Shown here: piece after piece, positions 9,964 to 18,104 of the stretch
How the letters are laid out: each line of letters opens with the position of its first letter
Numbering within the stretch: the stretch's first letter is position 1
DNA from: Secundilactobacillus odoratitofui DSM 19909 = JCM 15043
GTDB lineage: Bacteria > Bacillota > Bacilli > Lactobacillales > Lactobacillaceae
Assembly (NCBI RefSeq): GCF_001434895.1
Contig: NZ_AZEE01000028.1
Location: 248,502 to 312,501, forward strand
Length of the DNA: 64,000 nucleotides
Direction of reading: 5' to 3'
The notes under the pieces: model-generated
The model's input: the letters and a program-made list of their open reading frames with translations, nothing else
The model's database searches: none
Told to the model about the DNA's origin: nothing
Translations under genes and position numbers: made by a program

Positions 9964-10142
9964 GTTGATAAATGTAAGTAGAAGCACCCGCTTCTCGCCT
10001 CGTGGTATGTGCTGCCTGGCTGATACGTAAATAAACTAAGCCAGTTTGGCTTAGCTATTTAGCGGGGTGCGCATTGCGTTCCCCGCTATTTATTTGTGTA
10101 GGACTTACGTTTGATTGTTTTTTCAAACTCACTCGGAGGTGA
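9964..10142 (+). promoter_or_regulatory. Ribosomal protein L20-type leader with attenuator
   Basis: The 180-base leader of infC holds several hairpins. CTAAGCCA (10036-10043) pairs with TGGCTTAG (10047-10054). A GC-rich stem, AGCGGGG (10061-10067) with CCCCGCT (10081-10087), is followed by ATTTATTT and resembles a terminator. In Bacilli this operon is autoregulated by L20 binding the leader and promoting termination. Position, gene order and the terminal hairpin fit that model, but the L20 binding fold itself was not verified. Confidence 0.75.
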
Positions 10143-10664
10143 ATGACCATAGCAAACGATATGATGGTTAACGAAGGAATCCGCGCTCGTGAAGTTCGGT
10201 TGATTGCTGCAGACGGCGAACAGCTTGGCATTAAGAGTAAGCGGGATGCGCTTCAACTAGCTGAAGATGCTAACTTGGATCTTGTTTTGGTTGCCGCAAA
10301 GGCAAAACCACCGGTAGCCCGGATCATGGATTACGGGAAGTACCGGTTCGAGATGCAAAAGAAGCAACGTGAAGCCCGTAAGAAGCAAAAGGTCGTTAGC
10401 GTTAAGGAAGTTCGCTTAAGTCCATCAATTGATACGAACGATTTCAACACAAAGTTGAAGAACGCATTGAAGTTCTTGGCTAAGGGCGAAAAAGTTCGTG
10501 TCTCAATTCGATTCAAAGGTCGTGCCATTACCCATAAGGAAATTGGTCGCGAAGTGTTGAACCGGATGGCAGAGGAAACAAGTGAAGTTGCAACCGTTGA
10601 ACAACGTCCTAAGATGGACGGACGGAGCATGTTTTTGATGCTAGCACCAAAAAACGAAAACTAG
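10143..10664 (+). CDS. infC: Translation initiation factor IF-3
   Basis: IF-3 binds the 30S subunit, prevents premature 50S joining and proofreads start codons. N-domain motif [14 protein letters not shown] and C-domain [15 protein letters not shown] are both present. The start deserves attention. The ATG at 10143 is only three bases after GGAGG (10135-10139). The in-frame ATA at 10149 sits nine bases away and aligns with the position of the non-standard AUU start known in Bacillus and E. coli infC. A rare start codon would fit IF-3 autoregulation, so the true protein may begin at 10149 (171 residues). It is the first gene of infC-rpmI-rplT. Confidence 0.97.
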   Translation: MTIANDMMVNEGIRAREVRLIAADGEQLGIKSKRDALQLAEDANLDLVLVAAKAKPPVARIMDYGKYRFEMQKKQREARKKQKVVSVKEVRLSPSIDTNDFNTKLKNALKFLAKGEKVRVSIRFKGRAITHKEIGREVLNRMAEETSEVATVEQRPKMDGRSMFLMLAPKNEN

Positions 10665-10694
10665 TTGTATAGTATTTGAGGAGGATTTTCGATT

Positions 10695-10892
10695 ATGCCA
10701 AAGATGAAGACAAACCGCGCTGCTGCCAAGCGTTTTAAAGTTTCTGCCAAGGGCGGTATCAAGAGTGCGAATGCTTACACGAGTCACCGTTTCCACGGTA
10801 AGACCAAGAAGCAACGTCGTCAATTACGTGGGACTTCCATGATGGAATCAAACACGATTAAGAAAACATACCGTCAATTACTACAAAAGTAA
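10695..10892 (+). CDS. rpmI: 50S ribosomal protein L35
   Basis: A 65-residue, very basic protein starting MPKMKTNRAAAKRFKVSAKG, with the family-typical SHRFHGKTKKQRRQLRGTS. It is part of the large ribosomal subunit. GAGGAGG lies 11 bases before the ATG. It sits between infC and rplT, the standard bacterial order. A short palindrome in the 74-base gap to rplT (AACGATTAATCGTT at 10913-10926, followed by T4) might cause some attenuation but is too weak to call. Confidence 0.97.
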   Translation: MPKMKTNRAAAKRFKVSAKGGIKSANAYTSHRFHGKTKKQRRQLRGTSMMESNTIKKTYRQLLQK

Positions 10893-10966
10893 TTCGGATA
10901 GTTCAAAACCAGAACGATTAATCGTTTTTTAACGATGATGACCGTAAGTATTAGGAGGAATTCAAT

Positions 10967-11320
10967 ATGCCACGAGTAAAAGGTGGAACAGTTACACGCG
11001 CACGTCACAAGAAAGTTCTTAAGTTAGCTAAGGGTTACCGTGGTTCAAAGCACCGTTTGTTTAAGGTTGCTAAGGACCAAGTTATGAAGGGTTACCAATA
11101 CGCCTACCGTGATCGGAAGGCTAACAAACGTAACTTCCGTCGTCTTTGGATCGCTCGGATCAACGCCGCAGCACGTTTAAACGGTTTAAGCTACAGCAAG
11201 ATGATGTTTGGCTTGAAGCAAGCTAACATCGAAGTTAACCGTAAGATGCTCGCTGACTTGGCAGTTAACGATGCCGACGCATTCAAGGCATTGGCTGACG
11301 AAGCTAAAAAAGCATTATAA
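10967..11320 (+). CDS. rplT: 50S ribosomal protein L20
   Basis: The 117-residue protein begins [20 protein letters not shown] and has the basic N-terminal extension and the globular C-domain ([18 protein letters not shown]) of L20. It nucleates 23S rRNA assembly and, in Firmicutes, represses its own operon by binding the infC leader. TAGGAGGAATTCAAT precedes the ATG. It is the last gene of the operon; a terminator follows within 20 bases. Confidence 0.98.
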   Translation: MPRVKGGTVTRARHKKVLKLAKGYRGSKHRLFKVAKDQVMKGYQYAYRDRKANKRNFRRLWIARINAAARLNGLSYSKMMFGLKQANIEVNRKMLADLAVNDADAFKALADEAKKAL

Positions 11321-11335
11321 TTTTTAAACTGTTTG

Positions 11336-11374
11336 AAGCGAGGCTGGAGGTCAATTTCCAACCTCGCTTTTTTG
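11336..11374 (+). terminator. Terminator after rplT
   Basis: AAGCGAGGCTGG (from 11336) pairs imperfectly with CCAACCTCGCTT (from 11358), followed by a T-run. Confidence 0.85.
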
Positions 11375-11459
11375 ATAGCAATCATTAACGGTATTTAATG
11401 GCTTATTACTGGAAAATCTCGTATAATGAACTGTCAGAACAGGATACGGAGGACCGTAA

Positions 11460-11999
11460 ATGTTAGCACGATTTACCCCAACATGGATGATTGATGCGAC
11501 CTACGACATTGCCCCGAAGGAACTTAAACAACTGGGCATCAGAGTTGTATTAACGGATTTGGATAACACTTTAATTGCCTGGAATAATCCCTACGGCACT
11601 GAAGAATTACGCGAGTGGATGACGGCATTAGCAAGGGAAAACATTCGATTGGTCGTCGTCTCGAATAATTCGCATCAGCGGATTAAAAAGGCGGTTGCGT
11701 CCCTACAACTCCCATATATTTCAAGAGCACTCAAACCACTGTCACTTGGTATTCGCCGAGCTCTAAAGCAATATCAGGTTGAGGCTTCTGAAGCGGTTAT
11801 GGTTGGTGATCAGCTATTGACCGATGTTGCAGCTGCGAACGGCAGTGGCGTTAAGAGCATCTTAGTTCGACCGATTTTGCCAAGTGATGCTTGGACCACC
11901 AAGTTTAATCGCTTTGCTGAAAAGTTCGTGATGCGCGCAATTCGACATCAACATCCTGAACTCAACTTTCGAAAGGATTTAATGAATGAACGAGATTGA
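11460..11999 (+). CDS. yqeG: YqeG family HAD-type phosphatase
   Basis: HAD superfamily, subfamily IIIA. The nucleophile motif LTDLDNTLIAW (DxDxT), VVVSNN in motif II, and VGDQLLTDVAAA in motif III are visible in 179 residues. In Firmicutes it heads a conserved cluster with yqeH; related enzymes dephosphorylate phosphatidylglycerophosphate, but the substrate here cannot be read from the sequence. The ATG at 11460 has CGGAGGACC upstream. A TATAAT at 11422-11427 is a possible -10 without a convincing -35. The gene overlaps yqeH by 14 bases, so the two are co-translated. Confidence 0.92.
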   Translation: MLARFTPTWMIDATYDIAPKELKQLGIRVVLTDLDNTLIAWNNPYGTEELREWMTALARENIRLVVVSNNSHQRIKKAVASLQLPYISRALKPLSLGIRRALKQYQVEASEAVMVGDQLLTDVAAANGSGVKSILVRPILPSDAWTTKFNRFAEKFVMRAIRHQHPELNFRKDLMNERD

Positions 12000-13125
12000 T
12001 AAAAATGAAGTACTAGTCGATGGCGAACCAGTTTTGTGTATCGGCTGTGGCGCTAGAATCCAGATGGCTGATAAAACGCAACCCGGGTATACGCCAAAAT
12101 CAGCTCTGGAAAAAGGGCTAGAAACTGGTGAACTATACTGTCAACGTTGTTTCCGACTTCGTCACTATAATGAGATCGTGCCGGTTGGCTTAACAGATGA
12201 TGATTTCTTGAGACTGTTAACTCAGATTCGTGACGCCAATGCCTTGATTGTATACGTCGTTGACATCTTTGACTTCAATGGTTCTGTCATTCCTGGCTTA
12301 CATCGCTTCGTTGGTGATAATCCCATTTTACTGGTTGGTAATAAAGAAGATTTATTACCAAGCTCATTAAAACGGTCGAAGCTCAAAGACTGGTTGCGAC
12401 AACGGGCAAACGAACAGGGAATTCGACCAATCGATGTTTCCCTGTTATCCGCTAAAACGAATCACTCTGTTGATCAATTTTTAACTAAGGTTGATAAATA
12501 TCGTGAGGGTCGTGATGTCTACATCGTCGGGGTGACCAATGTCGGTAAGTCAACATTGATTAACCAAATCATCCGGCAAAAGACCGGTGAAAAAGAAGTT
12601 ATCACGACTTCGCGATTCCCAGGGACTACCCTAGATCGAATTGAAATTCCCTTGGATGAGGATCACGTTTTAGTCGATACACCAGGGATCATTCATCAAT
12701 CTCAAATGGCACACTTCTTATCTGGTAAAGATTTGAAGATCGTGTCACCACAAAAACAAATCAAGCCTAAGGTATATCAACTCAACGACCAGCAAACGAT
12801 TTTTCTAGCTGGTGTCGCCAGATTTGATTATATTTCAGGTGAACGACACGGCTTTACGGTGTACGTCGAAAATAACTTACCGTTACACCGCACAAAGCTA
12901 GTCAACGCAGATGCATTTTACGACAAGCACGTCGGTGACCTACTCACACCACCAGACAGTGCTGAGAATAACTTGCCACCTTTAACTAGACATGAATTTA
13001 AAATCACCGAAAAAAGTGACTTAGTCTTTGAAGGCTTAGGTTGGATTTCAGTACCTGCAGACACAGTGGTGGCAGGCTATGCGCCGGAGGGCGTTGGCGT
13101 TGTTGTTAGAAAAGCTATGATATAA
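11986..13125 (+). CDS. yqeH: Ribosome biogenesis GTPase YqeH
   Basis: Circularly permuted GTPase required for 30S assembly. An N-terminal zinc finger (CIGCG...CQRCFRLRHYNE) is followed by G motifs in permuted order: NKEDLLP (G4), LLSAKTNHS (G5), GVTNVGKSTLIN (G1) and DTPGI (G3). The C-terminal region is about 170 residues and probably binds RNA. The length, 379, is normal. The start overlaps yqeG and the downstream CRM-domain gene follows after 11 bases, forming a ribosome-assembly operon. Confidence 0.96.
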   Translation: MNEIDKNEVLVDGEPVLCIGCGARIQMADKTQPGYTPKSALEKGLETGELYCQRCFRLRHYNEIVPVGLTDDDFLRLLTQIRDANALIVYVVDIFDFNGSVIPGLHRFVGDNPILLVGNKEDLLPSSLKRSKLKDWLRQRANEQGIRPIDVSLLSAKTNHSVDQFLTKVDKYREGRDVYIVGVTNVGKSTLINQIIRQKTGEKEVITTSRFPGTTLDRIEIPLDEDHVLVDTPGIIHQSQMAHFLSGKDLKIVSPQKQIKPKVYQLNDQQTIFLAGVARFDYISGERHGFTVYVENNLPLHRTKLVNADAFYDKHVGDLLTPPDSAENNLPPLTRHEFKITEKSDLVFEGLGWISVPADTVVAGYAPEGVGVVVRKAMI

Positions 13126-13136
13126 GGAGCGTTATT

Positions 13137-13451
13137 TTGAAGTTAAAAGGTAAACAAAAACGATTTTTACGGGCCCAAGCCCATCACTTACACCCAATAT
13201 TTTCAGTTGGGAAAAACGGTTTAAATCAAACTTGGCTGGCGCAGTTAGACGGTGCATTACAAAAGCGTGAACTCATCAAAGTTAACCTCCAACAAAGTGC
13301 GGACGAGACCGTTGAACAGGTTCAAGCCTACATCGAAGACAACACTAAGATTCAAGTTGTTCAAACAATTGGGCGAGTTTTGGTCCTATTTCAACCAGCA
13401 AGTGAAGAGAAGTATCAGGATGTCTCTTTACGGGTTCAAACTTTAGCATAA
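13137..13451 (+). CDS. yhbY: YhbY family (CRM domain) RNA-binding protein
   Basis: This 104-residue CRM-domain protein associates with pre-50S ribosomal particles. Typical marks are LKGKQKRFLRAQAHHL at the N-terminus and a conserved VGKNGL loop, which is the GxxG RNA-binding turn. It starts at TTG 13137, seven bases after AAGGAG. It lies in the yqeH-yhbY-nadD run. Confidence 0.93.
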   Translation: MKLKGKQKRFLRAQAHHLHPIFSVGKNGLNQTWLAQLDGALQKRELIKVNLQQSADETVEQVQAYIEDNTKIQVVQTIGRVLVLFQPASEEKYQDVSLRVQTLA

Positions 13452-13471
13452 TTTAGTAAGGGGTAATCACA

Positions 13472-14104
13472 ATGGTCAAGGTAGTTGAACGAACCGCCAC
13501 CAAGGTTATTGAACAGTTAGCTGCGAGCGTCCACAAAAAACGCATTGGGATATTGGGTGGTACCTTTAACCCACCACACTTAGGTCATCTGATCATGGCT
13601 GATCAAGTTATGGCACAATTAGGGTTAGATCGGGTATTGTTTATGCCTGATGCTAATCCACCTCATGTTGATCGTAAGTTTGCGATTGATGCCAATGACA
13701 GAGTCAAGATGGTTTCAGCTACCATTGCTGGTAATCCTAACTTTGGCTTGGAACTAGCTGAAGTTCAACGGGGCGGTATTAGTTATACGTATGATACGAT
13801 GCTGTCGCTCAAACAAAAGCACCCAGAAAATGACTATTATTTTATCATCGGTGGCGACATGGTGGCTTATTTACCAAAATGGCACCGGATTGATGATCTC
13901 GTCAAACTCGTTCAATTTGTGGGCGTTCGACGAGACGATTACCCAGTTACATCTAAATACCCCGTTTTGTGGGTGGATATACCGCGAATTGATATCAGTT
14001 CCACGATGATTCGCAGTAAAATCAAGCAGGGACAGTCAATCAAGTACTTCGTTACCGACGGCGTTGCGAAGTATATTAAGGAGCATCAATTATACCGTGA
14101 GTGA
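13472..14104 (+). CDS. nadD: Nicotinate-nucleotide adenylyltransferase
   Basis: Joins NaMN and ATP to give deamido-NAD. The nucleotidyltransferase motif GGTFNPPHLGH has H36 and H39, and ISSTMIRSKIKQG is the C-terminal ISSTxxR motif. The protein is 210 residues with a slightly extended N-terminus (about 23 residues before the first strand). ATG 13472 follows AAGGGGTAATCAC. The 3' end overlaps the yqeK start. Confidence 0.96.
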   Translation: MVKVVERTATKVIEQLAASVHKKRIGILGGTFNPPHLGHLIMADQVMAQLGLDRVLFMPDANPPHVDRKFAIDANDRVKMVSATIAGNPNFGLELAEVQRGGISYTYDTMLSLKQKHPENDYYFIIGGDMVAYLPKWHRIDDLVKLVQFVGVRRDDYPVTSKYPVLWVDIPRIDISSTMIRSKIKQGQSIKYFVTDGVAKYIKEHQLYRE

Positions 14105-14723
14105 AGTCATAACTTATTCAGGTCGTTATACGACTTTAAGCCGAGACCAGTTGTTAGAAAAACTTGAGCAGCAACTTAAGCCGAGCCGATTTGAACACGT
14201 GAAACGTGTTGAACAAACGGCGATTACTTTAGCTCGCCAATATGGTGTTGACGTTGAAAAAGCGTCAATCGCTGGTTTAGTTCATGATTATGCCAAGCAG
14301 CGCCCAGACGATGATTTTAAGGCTGCTATTCAAAAGTATCAATTGGATGCAGACCTTTTGAACTGGAACAACGCCATTTGGCATGGTGTGGTTGGGGCAG
14401 AGCTGATCAAGGCTGAGCTGAAAATTTACGATGAAGAGATTCTAGACGCTGTTCGTTATCATACGACGGGGAATCGTTATATGACGACGTTGGCACAAAT
14501 TATCTATATGGCCGATTATATCGAACCCGCCCGTGATTTTGACGGTGTTGCCCAAGCGCGGCTATTAACGAAACAAGATCTCAGCTTAGCTGTAGCATAT
14601 CAAACACAGCACACACTAGCTTATTTATTAGCTAATAACCAACGAATTTATCCCAAAACCATTGAAACCTATAATGCATGGGTACCTGACAGTCAACTTA
14701 ACAAAAATGGAGTGATTAAATGA
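14097..14723 (+). CDS. yqeK: HD-domain diadenosine tetraphosphate hydrolase-like protein YqeK
   Basis: HD superfamily, about 208 residues. The metal-binding pattern is visible as HVKRVEQT, GLVHDYAK, WHGVVGAELI and YHTTGN. YqeK proteins hydrolyse Ap4A symmetrically, and nadD-yqeK adjacency is standard in Firmicutes. The frame opens upstream at a TTG (14064); GTG 14097, overlapping the nadD stop, is preferred because AAGGAG (14078-14083) lies before it, though the 13-base spacing is long. The ATGA overlap with rsfS indicates coupling. Confidence 0.92.
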   Translation: MSEVITYSGRYTTLSRDQLLEKLEQQLKPSRFEHVKRVEQTAITLARQYGVDVEKASIAGLVHDYAKQRPDDDFKAAIQKYQLDADLLNWNNAIWHGVVGAELIKAELKIYDEEILDAVRYHTTGNRYMTTLAQIIYMADYIEPARDFDGVAQARLLTKQDLSLAVAYQTQHTLAYLLANNQRIYPKTIETYNAWVPDSQLNKNGVIK

Positions 14724-15076
14724 CAAGTAAAGAAATGTTAGAAATTGTAGTCAAAGCTGCTTCAGACAAGCGCGCAGAAGATACAGTTGCCTTAGACATG
14801 CAAAATGTCAGTTTAATTACGGATTATTTCGTGATTACCGACGCTACTTCTGGCCGACAAGTTCAAGCCATTACCGATAATATTCAAGAAGCCGTTGAAA
14901 AGGCGGGGATCACCGTCAAACGAATTGAAGGCCGTGACGCTGCACGTTGGGTTTTAATTGATCTAGGTGACGTTATGGTTCACGTTTTCCAAAAGGAAGA
15001 ACGGAGCCATTACAATCTTGAAAAACTGTGGTCAGATGCACCACTGGTTAACCTCGGCGACTGGGTTGAGGCATGA
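14720..15076 (+). CDS. rsfS: Ribosomal silencing factor RsfS
   Basis: The 118-residue protein of the RsfS/iojap family binds L14 on the 50S subunit and blocks subunit joining when nutrients run low. The family core is visible in LDMQNVSLITDYFVI and VHVFQKEERSHYNLEKLW. Start ATG 14720 overlaps the yqeK stop (ATGA), and the stop overlaps the next gene in the same way. Confidence 0.96.
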   Translation: MTSKEMLEIVVKAASDKRAEDTVALDMQNVSLITDYFVITDATSGRQVQAITDNIQEAVEKAGITVKRIEGRDAARWVLIDLGDVMVHVFQKEERSHYNLEKLWSDAPLVNLGDWVEA

Positions 15077-15807
15077 TTTACCAGACGTTTGCCAAACTAT
15101 ATGATGAGCTGTTTGATGCAGAACTCTATCAAGAATGGCGAGATTTCGTTGAACGCAATGTTGACGACCACAACGCGCCCTTGTTAGAGCTCGCCTGCGG
15201 TGCAGGGCAATTAGCGATTTTACTCAAGCAAGCGGGGTATGACGTTACAGGGTTTGATCTATCAGAAGAGATGTTAAGTTTAGCAGATCAGCACGCACGA
15301 GAAGCAGATGTGGCCTTACCCTTGATCCAGGGCAATATGCTGGATTTAAGTGAACTCGGTCAATACCAGACTGTGACTTGTTTTGCTGATTCACTGTGTT
15401 ATTTACCCGATGAAGCGGCCTTGCTTCAAACTTTTAAGCAAGTGGCCGAGCACTTATCCAATCAGGGGCAGTTCCTGTTTGATGTGATCACGCCTTACCA
15501 AACTGATACAGTCTATCCAGGCTATATGTACAATTATCGCGATGAAGATCGCGCATTTTTGTGGTCAAGCGAATCAGATGAGTGGCCACATTCGGTTGTG
15601 CATGACTTAACTTTCTTCATCTACAATGATCGCAAAGCGGCATACGACGAAGTGGCAGAGTTACACCACGAACGGACCTATGAGTTATCAACGTACAACT
15701 CATTATTGGCAAAGGCGGGTTTTAAAACCGTCAATGTGACGGCTGACTTTGGGCAAGCTCAACCAGATTCTAAAACCACCCGTTGGTTCTTCGTATGTTC
15801 ACTTTAA
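15073..15807 (+). CDS. Class I SAM-dependent methyltransferase (YqeM-like)
   Basis: Rossmann-fold methyltransferase of 244 residues with the SAM-binding glycine motif LLELACGAGQL (37-47), an acidic end of strand 2 (VTGFDLS) and a further D/N pair (QGNMLDL). The gene sits between rsfS and tmcAL, the usual location of yqeM in Firmicutes. The substrate is unknown; no tRNA- or rRNA-specific domain is visible. ATGA overlap with rsfS. Confidence 0.88.
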   Translation: MIYQTFAKLYDELFDAELYQEWRDFVERNVDDHNAPLLELACGAGQLAILLKQAGYDVTGFDLSEEMLSLADQHAREADVALPLIQGNMLDLSELGQYQTVTCFADSLCYLPDEAALLQTFKQVAEHLSNQGQFLFDVITPYQTDTVYPGYMYNYRDEDRAFLWSSESDEWPHSVVHDLTFFIYNDRKAAYDEVAELHHERTYELSTYNSLLAKAGFKTVNVTADFGQAQPDSKTTRWFFVCSL

Positions 15808-15819
15808 GGAGCGGATCGC

Positions 15820-16977
15820 ATGTCGAATGTTTTGGGTATCGTTGCCGAGTATAATCCTTTCCATAATGGGCATCGTTATCAACTTCAAGCTGCCAAACAG
15901 CAGGCTGGTGCCGAACTCACCGTAGTTGTGATGAGCGGTAACTGGGTTCAGCGCGGTGAACCCAGTATACTGGATAAGTGGCAACGAACTAACTTGGCGC
16001 TAGCTGAGGGTGTTGATCTAGTGGTAGAATTGCCGTTCTTGTTTGCCGTACAACCGGCGCATCTTTTTGCTCAGGGCGCCATTGAGCTACTTCATCAATT
16101 AGGCGCAACGACCGTCGCTTTTGGTGCTGAGCATCCAGAACTAGATTTTGAACGCTTAGCAGCAAATCAACCAACCCATGAAAAAGCCCATTTTAAGCAG
16201 TTTGACGAAACTTACCCGACGTTATTCAATGATTATTTGCAGGCCCAAACAGGTATCAATTTACGATCTTCAAATGATATTTTGGGTTTTAGTTACGTGA
16301 CGGCCAATAACGCACTTGGTCAACCAATGCGTATGATGCCCATTCAACGAAAGGGCAGTTCGCACCAATCATTGCAAGTGGCGTCAGGCAGTGTAGCAAG
16401 TGGCGCTAGTATTCGTGAAGCCTTAAATCATCAAGATTGGACTACTGTCCACCGAGTTGTGCCCGAGGCCACTTATCATACGTTAAAGCAAGCGCAGCTG
16501 GTGAACTGGTCTCAATACTGGCCATTTTTGAAGTATCAGTTGTTGACTCAACCAATCTCACAACTTCAAACCATTTACCAAATGAGCGAGGGCATTGAAT
16601 ATAGATTAAAAGAAGCAGCGAAAATTGCGACTGATTTTGACAGCTTTCTAAAGTATGCCAAAACGAAGCGTTTTACCTATACCAGGTTGCAGCGTCTTTG
16701 TGTTTACATTCTTTTACAGGTTGATCAATTAAGACAACCTGCCAGCGTTCGATACGGCCGTGTATTGGGCTTTAATGATAAGGGACGCGAGCATTTATCC
16801 CAAATCAAGAAAACGGCCACCGTACCATTGATTACGCGGGTTTCGCAAGATTGGATAACTGGTCCATACGAAATGGATTATCAAGCGGGCAGTTTACGCC
16901 AAATGATTTCCGGTGAAGAGCAAGACCAACTTCGACATCCTGTCATCTGGTCGGCACCAAAAACACCCCGTCAATAA
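15820..16977 (+). CDS. tmcAL: tRNA(Met) cytidine acetate ligase (YlbM family)
   Basis: Makes N4-acetylcytidine at the wobble base of elongator tRNA-Met from acetate and ATP. The adenylyltransferase-like N-terminus GIVAEYNPFHNGH carries the HxGH-type motif (H15, H18), with VVMSGNWVQRGEP and KGSSHQSLQ further on. At 385 residues it is full length. An AAGGAGCGG ribosome site precedes ATG 15820. It is the last gene of the yqeG operon; no clear terminator hairpin is seen in the 30 bases before the next promoter. Confidence 0.93.
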   Translation: MSNVLGIVAEYNPFHNGHRYQLQAAKQQAGAELTVVVMSGNWVQRGEPSILDKWQRTNLALAEGVDLVVELPFLFAVQPAHLFAQGAIELLHQLGATTVAFGAEHPELDFERLAANQPTHEKAHFKQFDETYPTLFNDYLQAQTGINLRSSNDILGFSYVTANNALGQPMRMMPIQRKGSSHQSLQVASGSVASGASIREALNHQDWTTVHRVVPEATYHTLKQAQLVNWSQYWPFLKYQLLTQPISQLQTIYQMSEGIEYRLKEAAKIATDFDSFLKYAKTKRFTYTRLQRLCVYILLQVDQLRQPASVRYGRVLGFNDKGREHLSQIKKTATVPLITRVSQDWITGPYEMDYQAGSLRQMISGEEQDQLRHPVIWSAPKTPRQ

Positions 16978-17006
16978 ATGGATTGCAAGCTGTCATGTAA
17001 ATTCCC

Positions 17007-17035
17007 TTGACAAGCCATAACAGCATCGTTATAAT
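17007..17035 (+). promoter_or_regulatory. Consensus sigma-A promoter for yceD-rpmF
   Basis: TTGACA (17007-17012), exactly 17 bases, TATAAT (17030-17035): a full consensus match. Confidence 0.92.
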
Positions 17036-17063
17036 AATAAAGTTGCGTTAGGAGGATATTGAA

Positions 17064-17621
17064 TTGAAATTGTCGTTAACCGAGCTTCAAAAAGACTATC
17101 GGCACGAACCACTCAAATTCGATGACACCCTTGAGCTCGCAGAAGCTTTGAAGGAACGTTATCCTGATGAAGTTCTTGACGTAACCCCAGTTCACATCAA
17201 AGGTATGGCTAGTGTTGATCAGAATGGTGATGCATTACTTTACGCGCACATCACTGCAACGCTCACGGTACCTTCCACTCGGTCATTAGCGCCCGTTGAA
17301 TTGCCAACTAACTTTGATATTAACGAGTTTTACGTTGCCACTCAGGCAGCATTGAACCGTTATGAGAAGACGGATGTAGTTCTCGTCGTTGAAGATGATA
17401 CGATTGATGTTGATAAAGCAGTTGCTGACAATTTGCTGTTGCAAATTCCGATGCAAGTTTTGACGAAAGCTGAACGGGCTGATCAACCGTTACCAGAAGG
17501 TAAGGGATGGTCGGTATCATTAGAAGGTTCAGACGAGTCGTCAGATTCTAAATCAGTTGATCCACGTCTTGCGAAGTTAGCGAACTTCTTTGACCAATCC
17601 TCAGAGAAGGGCGATTCGTAG
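17064..17621 (+). CDS. YceD family (DUF177) protein
   Basis: A 185-residue acidic protein of the DUF177/YceD family. Bacterial members are almost always encoded just before rpmF, as here, and have been linked to 23S rRNA maturation. Conserved stretches seen are VHIKGMASVDQNGDALLYAH and LPTNFDINEFYV. It starts at TTG 17064, eight bases after GGAGG (17051-17055). No cysteine ligand pair is present. Confidence 0.88.
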   Translation: MKLSLTELQKDYRHEPLKFDDTLELAEALKERYPDEVLDVTPVHIKGMASVDQNGDALLYAHITATLTVPSTRSLAPVELPTNFDINEFYVATQAALNRYEKTDVVLVVEDDTIDVDKAVADNLLLQIPMQVLTKAERADQPLPEGKGWSVSLEGSDESSDSKSVDPRLAKLANFFDQSSEKGDS

Positions 17622-17673
17622 GACTTTTAAATATTTCACTAGTGGATAATTTATTTTAAAGGAGGTGTTTACC

Positions 17674-17853
17674 TTGGCAGTTCCAGCACGTAAAACGTCT
17701 AAGACGAAGAAGCGTATGCGTCGAGGAAACATTAAGTTGCAAGTACCTAATTTAAGTGCTTGCCCAAACTGTGGTGAATTACGTCAATCACACGTTGTTT
17801 GCCCAAATTGCGGCTTCTACGATGGCCGTCAGGTTGTTAAGACTAACAACTAA
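17674..17853 (+). CDS. rpmF: 50S ribosomal protein L32
   Basis: A 59-residue basic zinc-ribbon ribosomal protein, starting [17 protein letters not shown] after the initiator. Two CPNCG motifs ([19 protein letters not shown]) provide the four zinc ligands. TTG 17674 is chosen over the upstream in-frame GTG (17665), because that GTG lies inside the AAAGGAGGTG ribosome site. Confidence 0.97.
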   Translation: MAVPARKTSKTKKRMRRGNIKLQVPNLSACPNCGELRQSHVVCPNCGFYDGRQVVKTNN

Positions 17854-17862
17854 TTCAATTTA

Positions 17863-17908
17863 AAAGAAGTAATCAAGAGAACCGCGGTCTCTGATTACTT
17901 CTTTTTTT
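17863..17908 (+). terminator. Terminator after rpmF
   Basis: AAGAAGTAATCA (17864-17875) pairs with TGATTACTTCTT (17892-17903) and is followed by T7. The remaining 120 bases up to the adh terminator hold an imperfect inverted repeat (GGTCCGGC near 17921 and GCCGGATC near 18001) of unknown meaning. Confidence 0.92.
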
Positions 17909-18027
17909 GTGCACTTTTTAGGTCCGGCGACAATCGATTGAAGGTACAAGTGGTTTACCTGGTGTGTCACCAAAATGATCAAGGTAGGCTCACTGCCTCT
18001 GCCGGATCGATTGAAATTGTCTGAACC

Positions 18028-18063
18028 AAAAAAGTCCCACGGGGGATAACCTCTGCGGGACTC
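18028..18063 (-). terminator. Terminator of the alcohol dehydrogenase gene
   Basis: Read on the minus strand, GAGTCCCGC pairs with GTGGGACTTTTTT, ending in a T-run 42 bases after the adh stop codon. Confidence 0.85.
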
Positions 18064-18104
18064 ATCTTGATTAAATGAGTTAAACTTTTAAATCAGTGTT
18101 GAGA

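Noticed and set aside
10913-10930. Short palindrome AACGATTAATCGTT with T-run between rpmI and rplT
   Set aside because: AT-rich 7-bp stem too weak to call a terminator; rplT needs read-through.
17910-18027. Possible small RNA between rpmF and adh (GGTCCGGC/GCCGGATC inverted repeat)
   Set aside because: No promoter, no clear terminator of its own, and the pairing is short and widely spaced.
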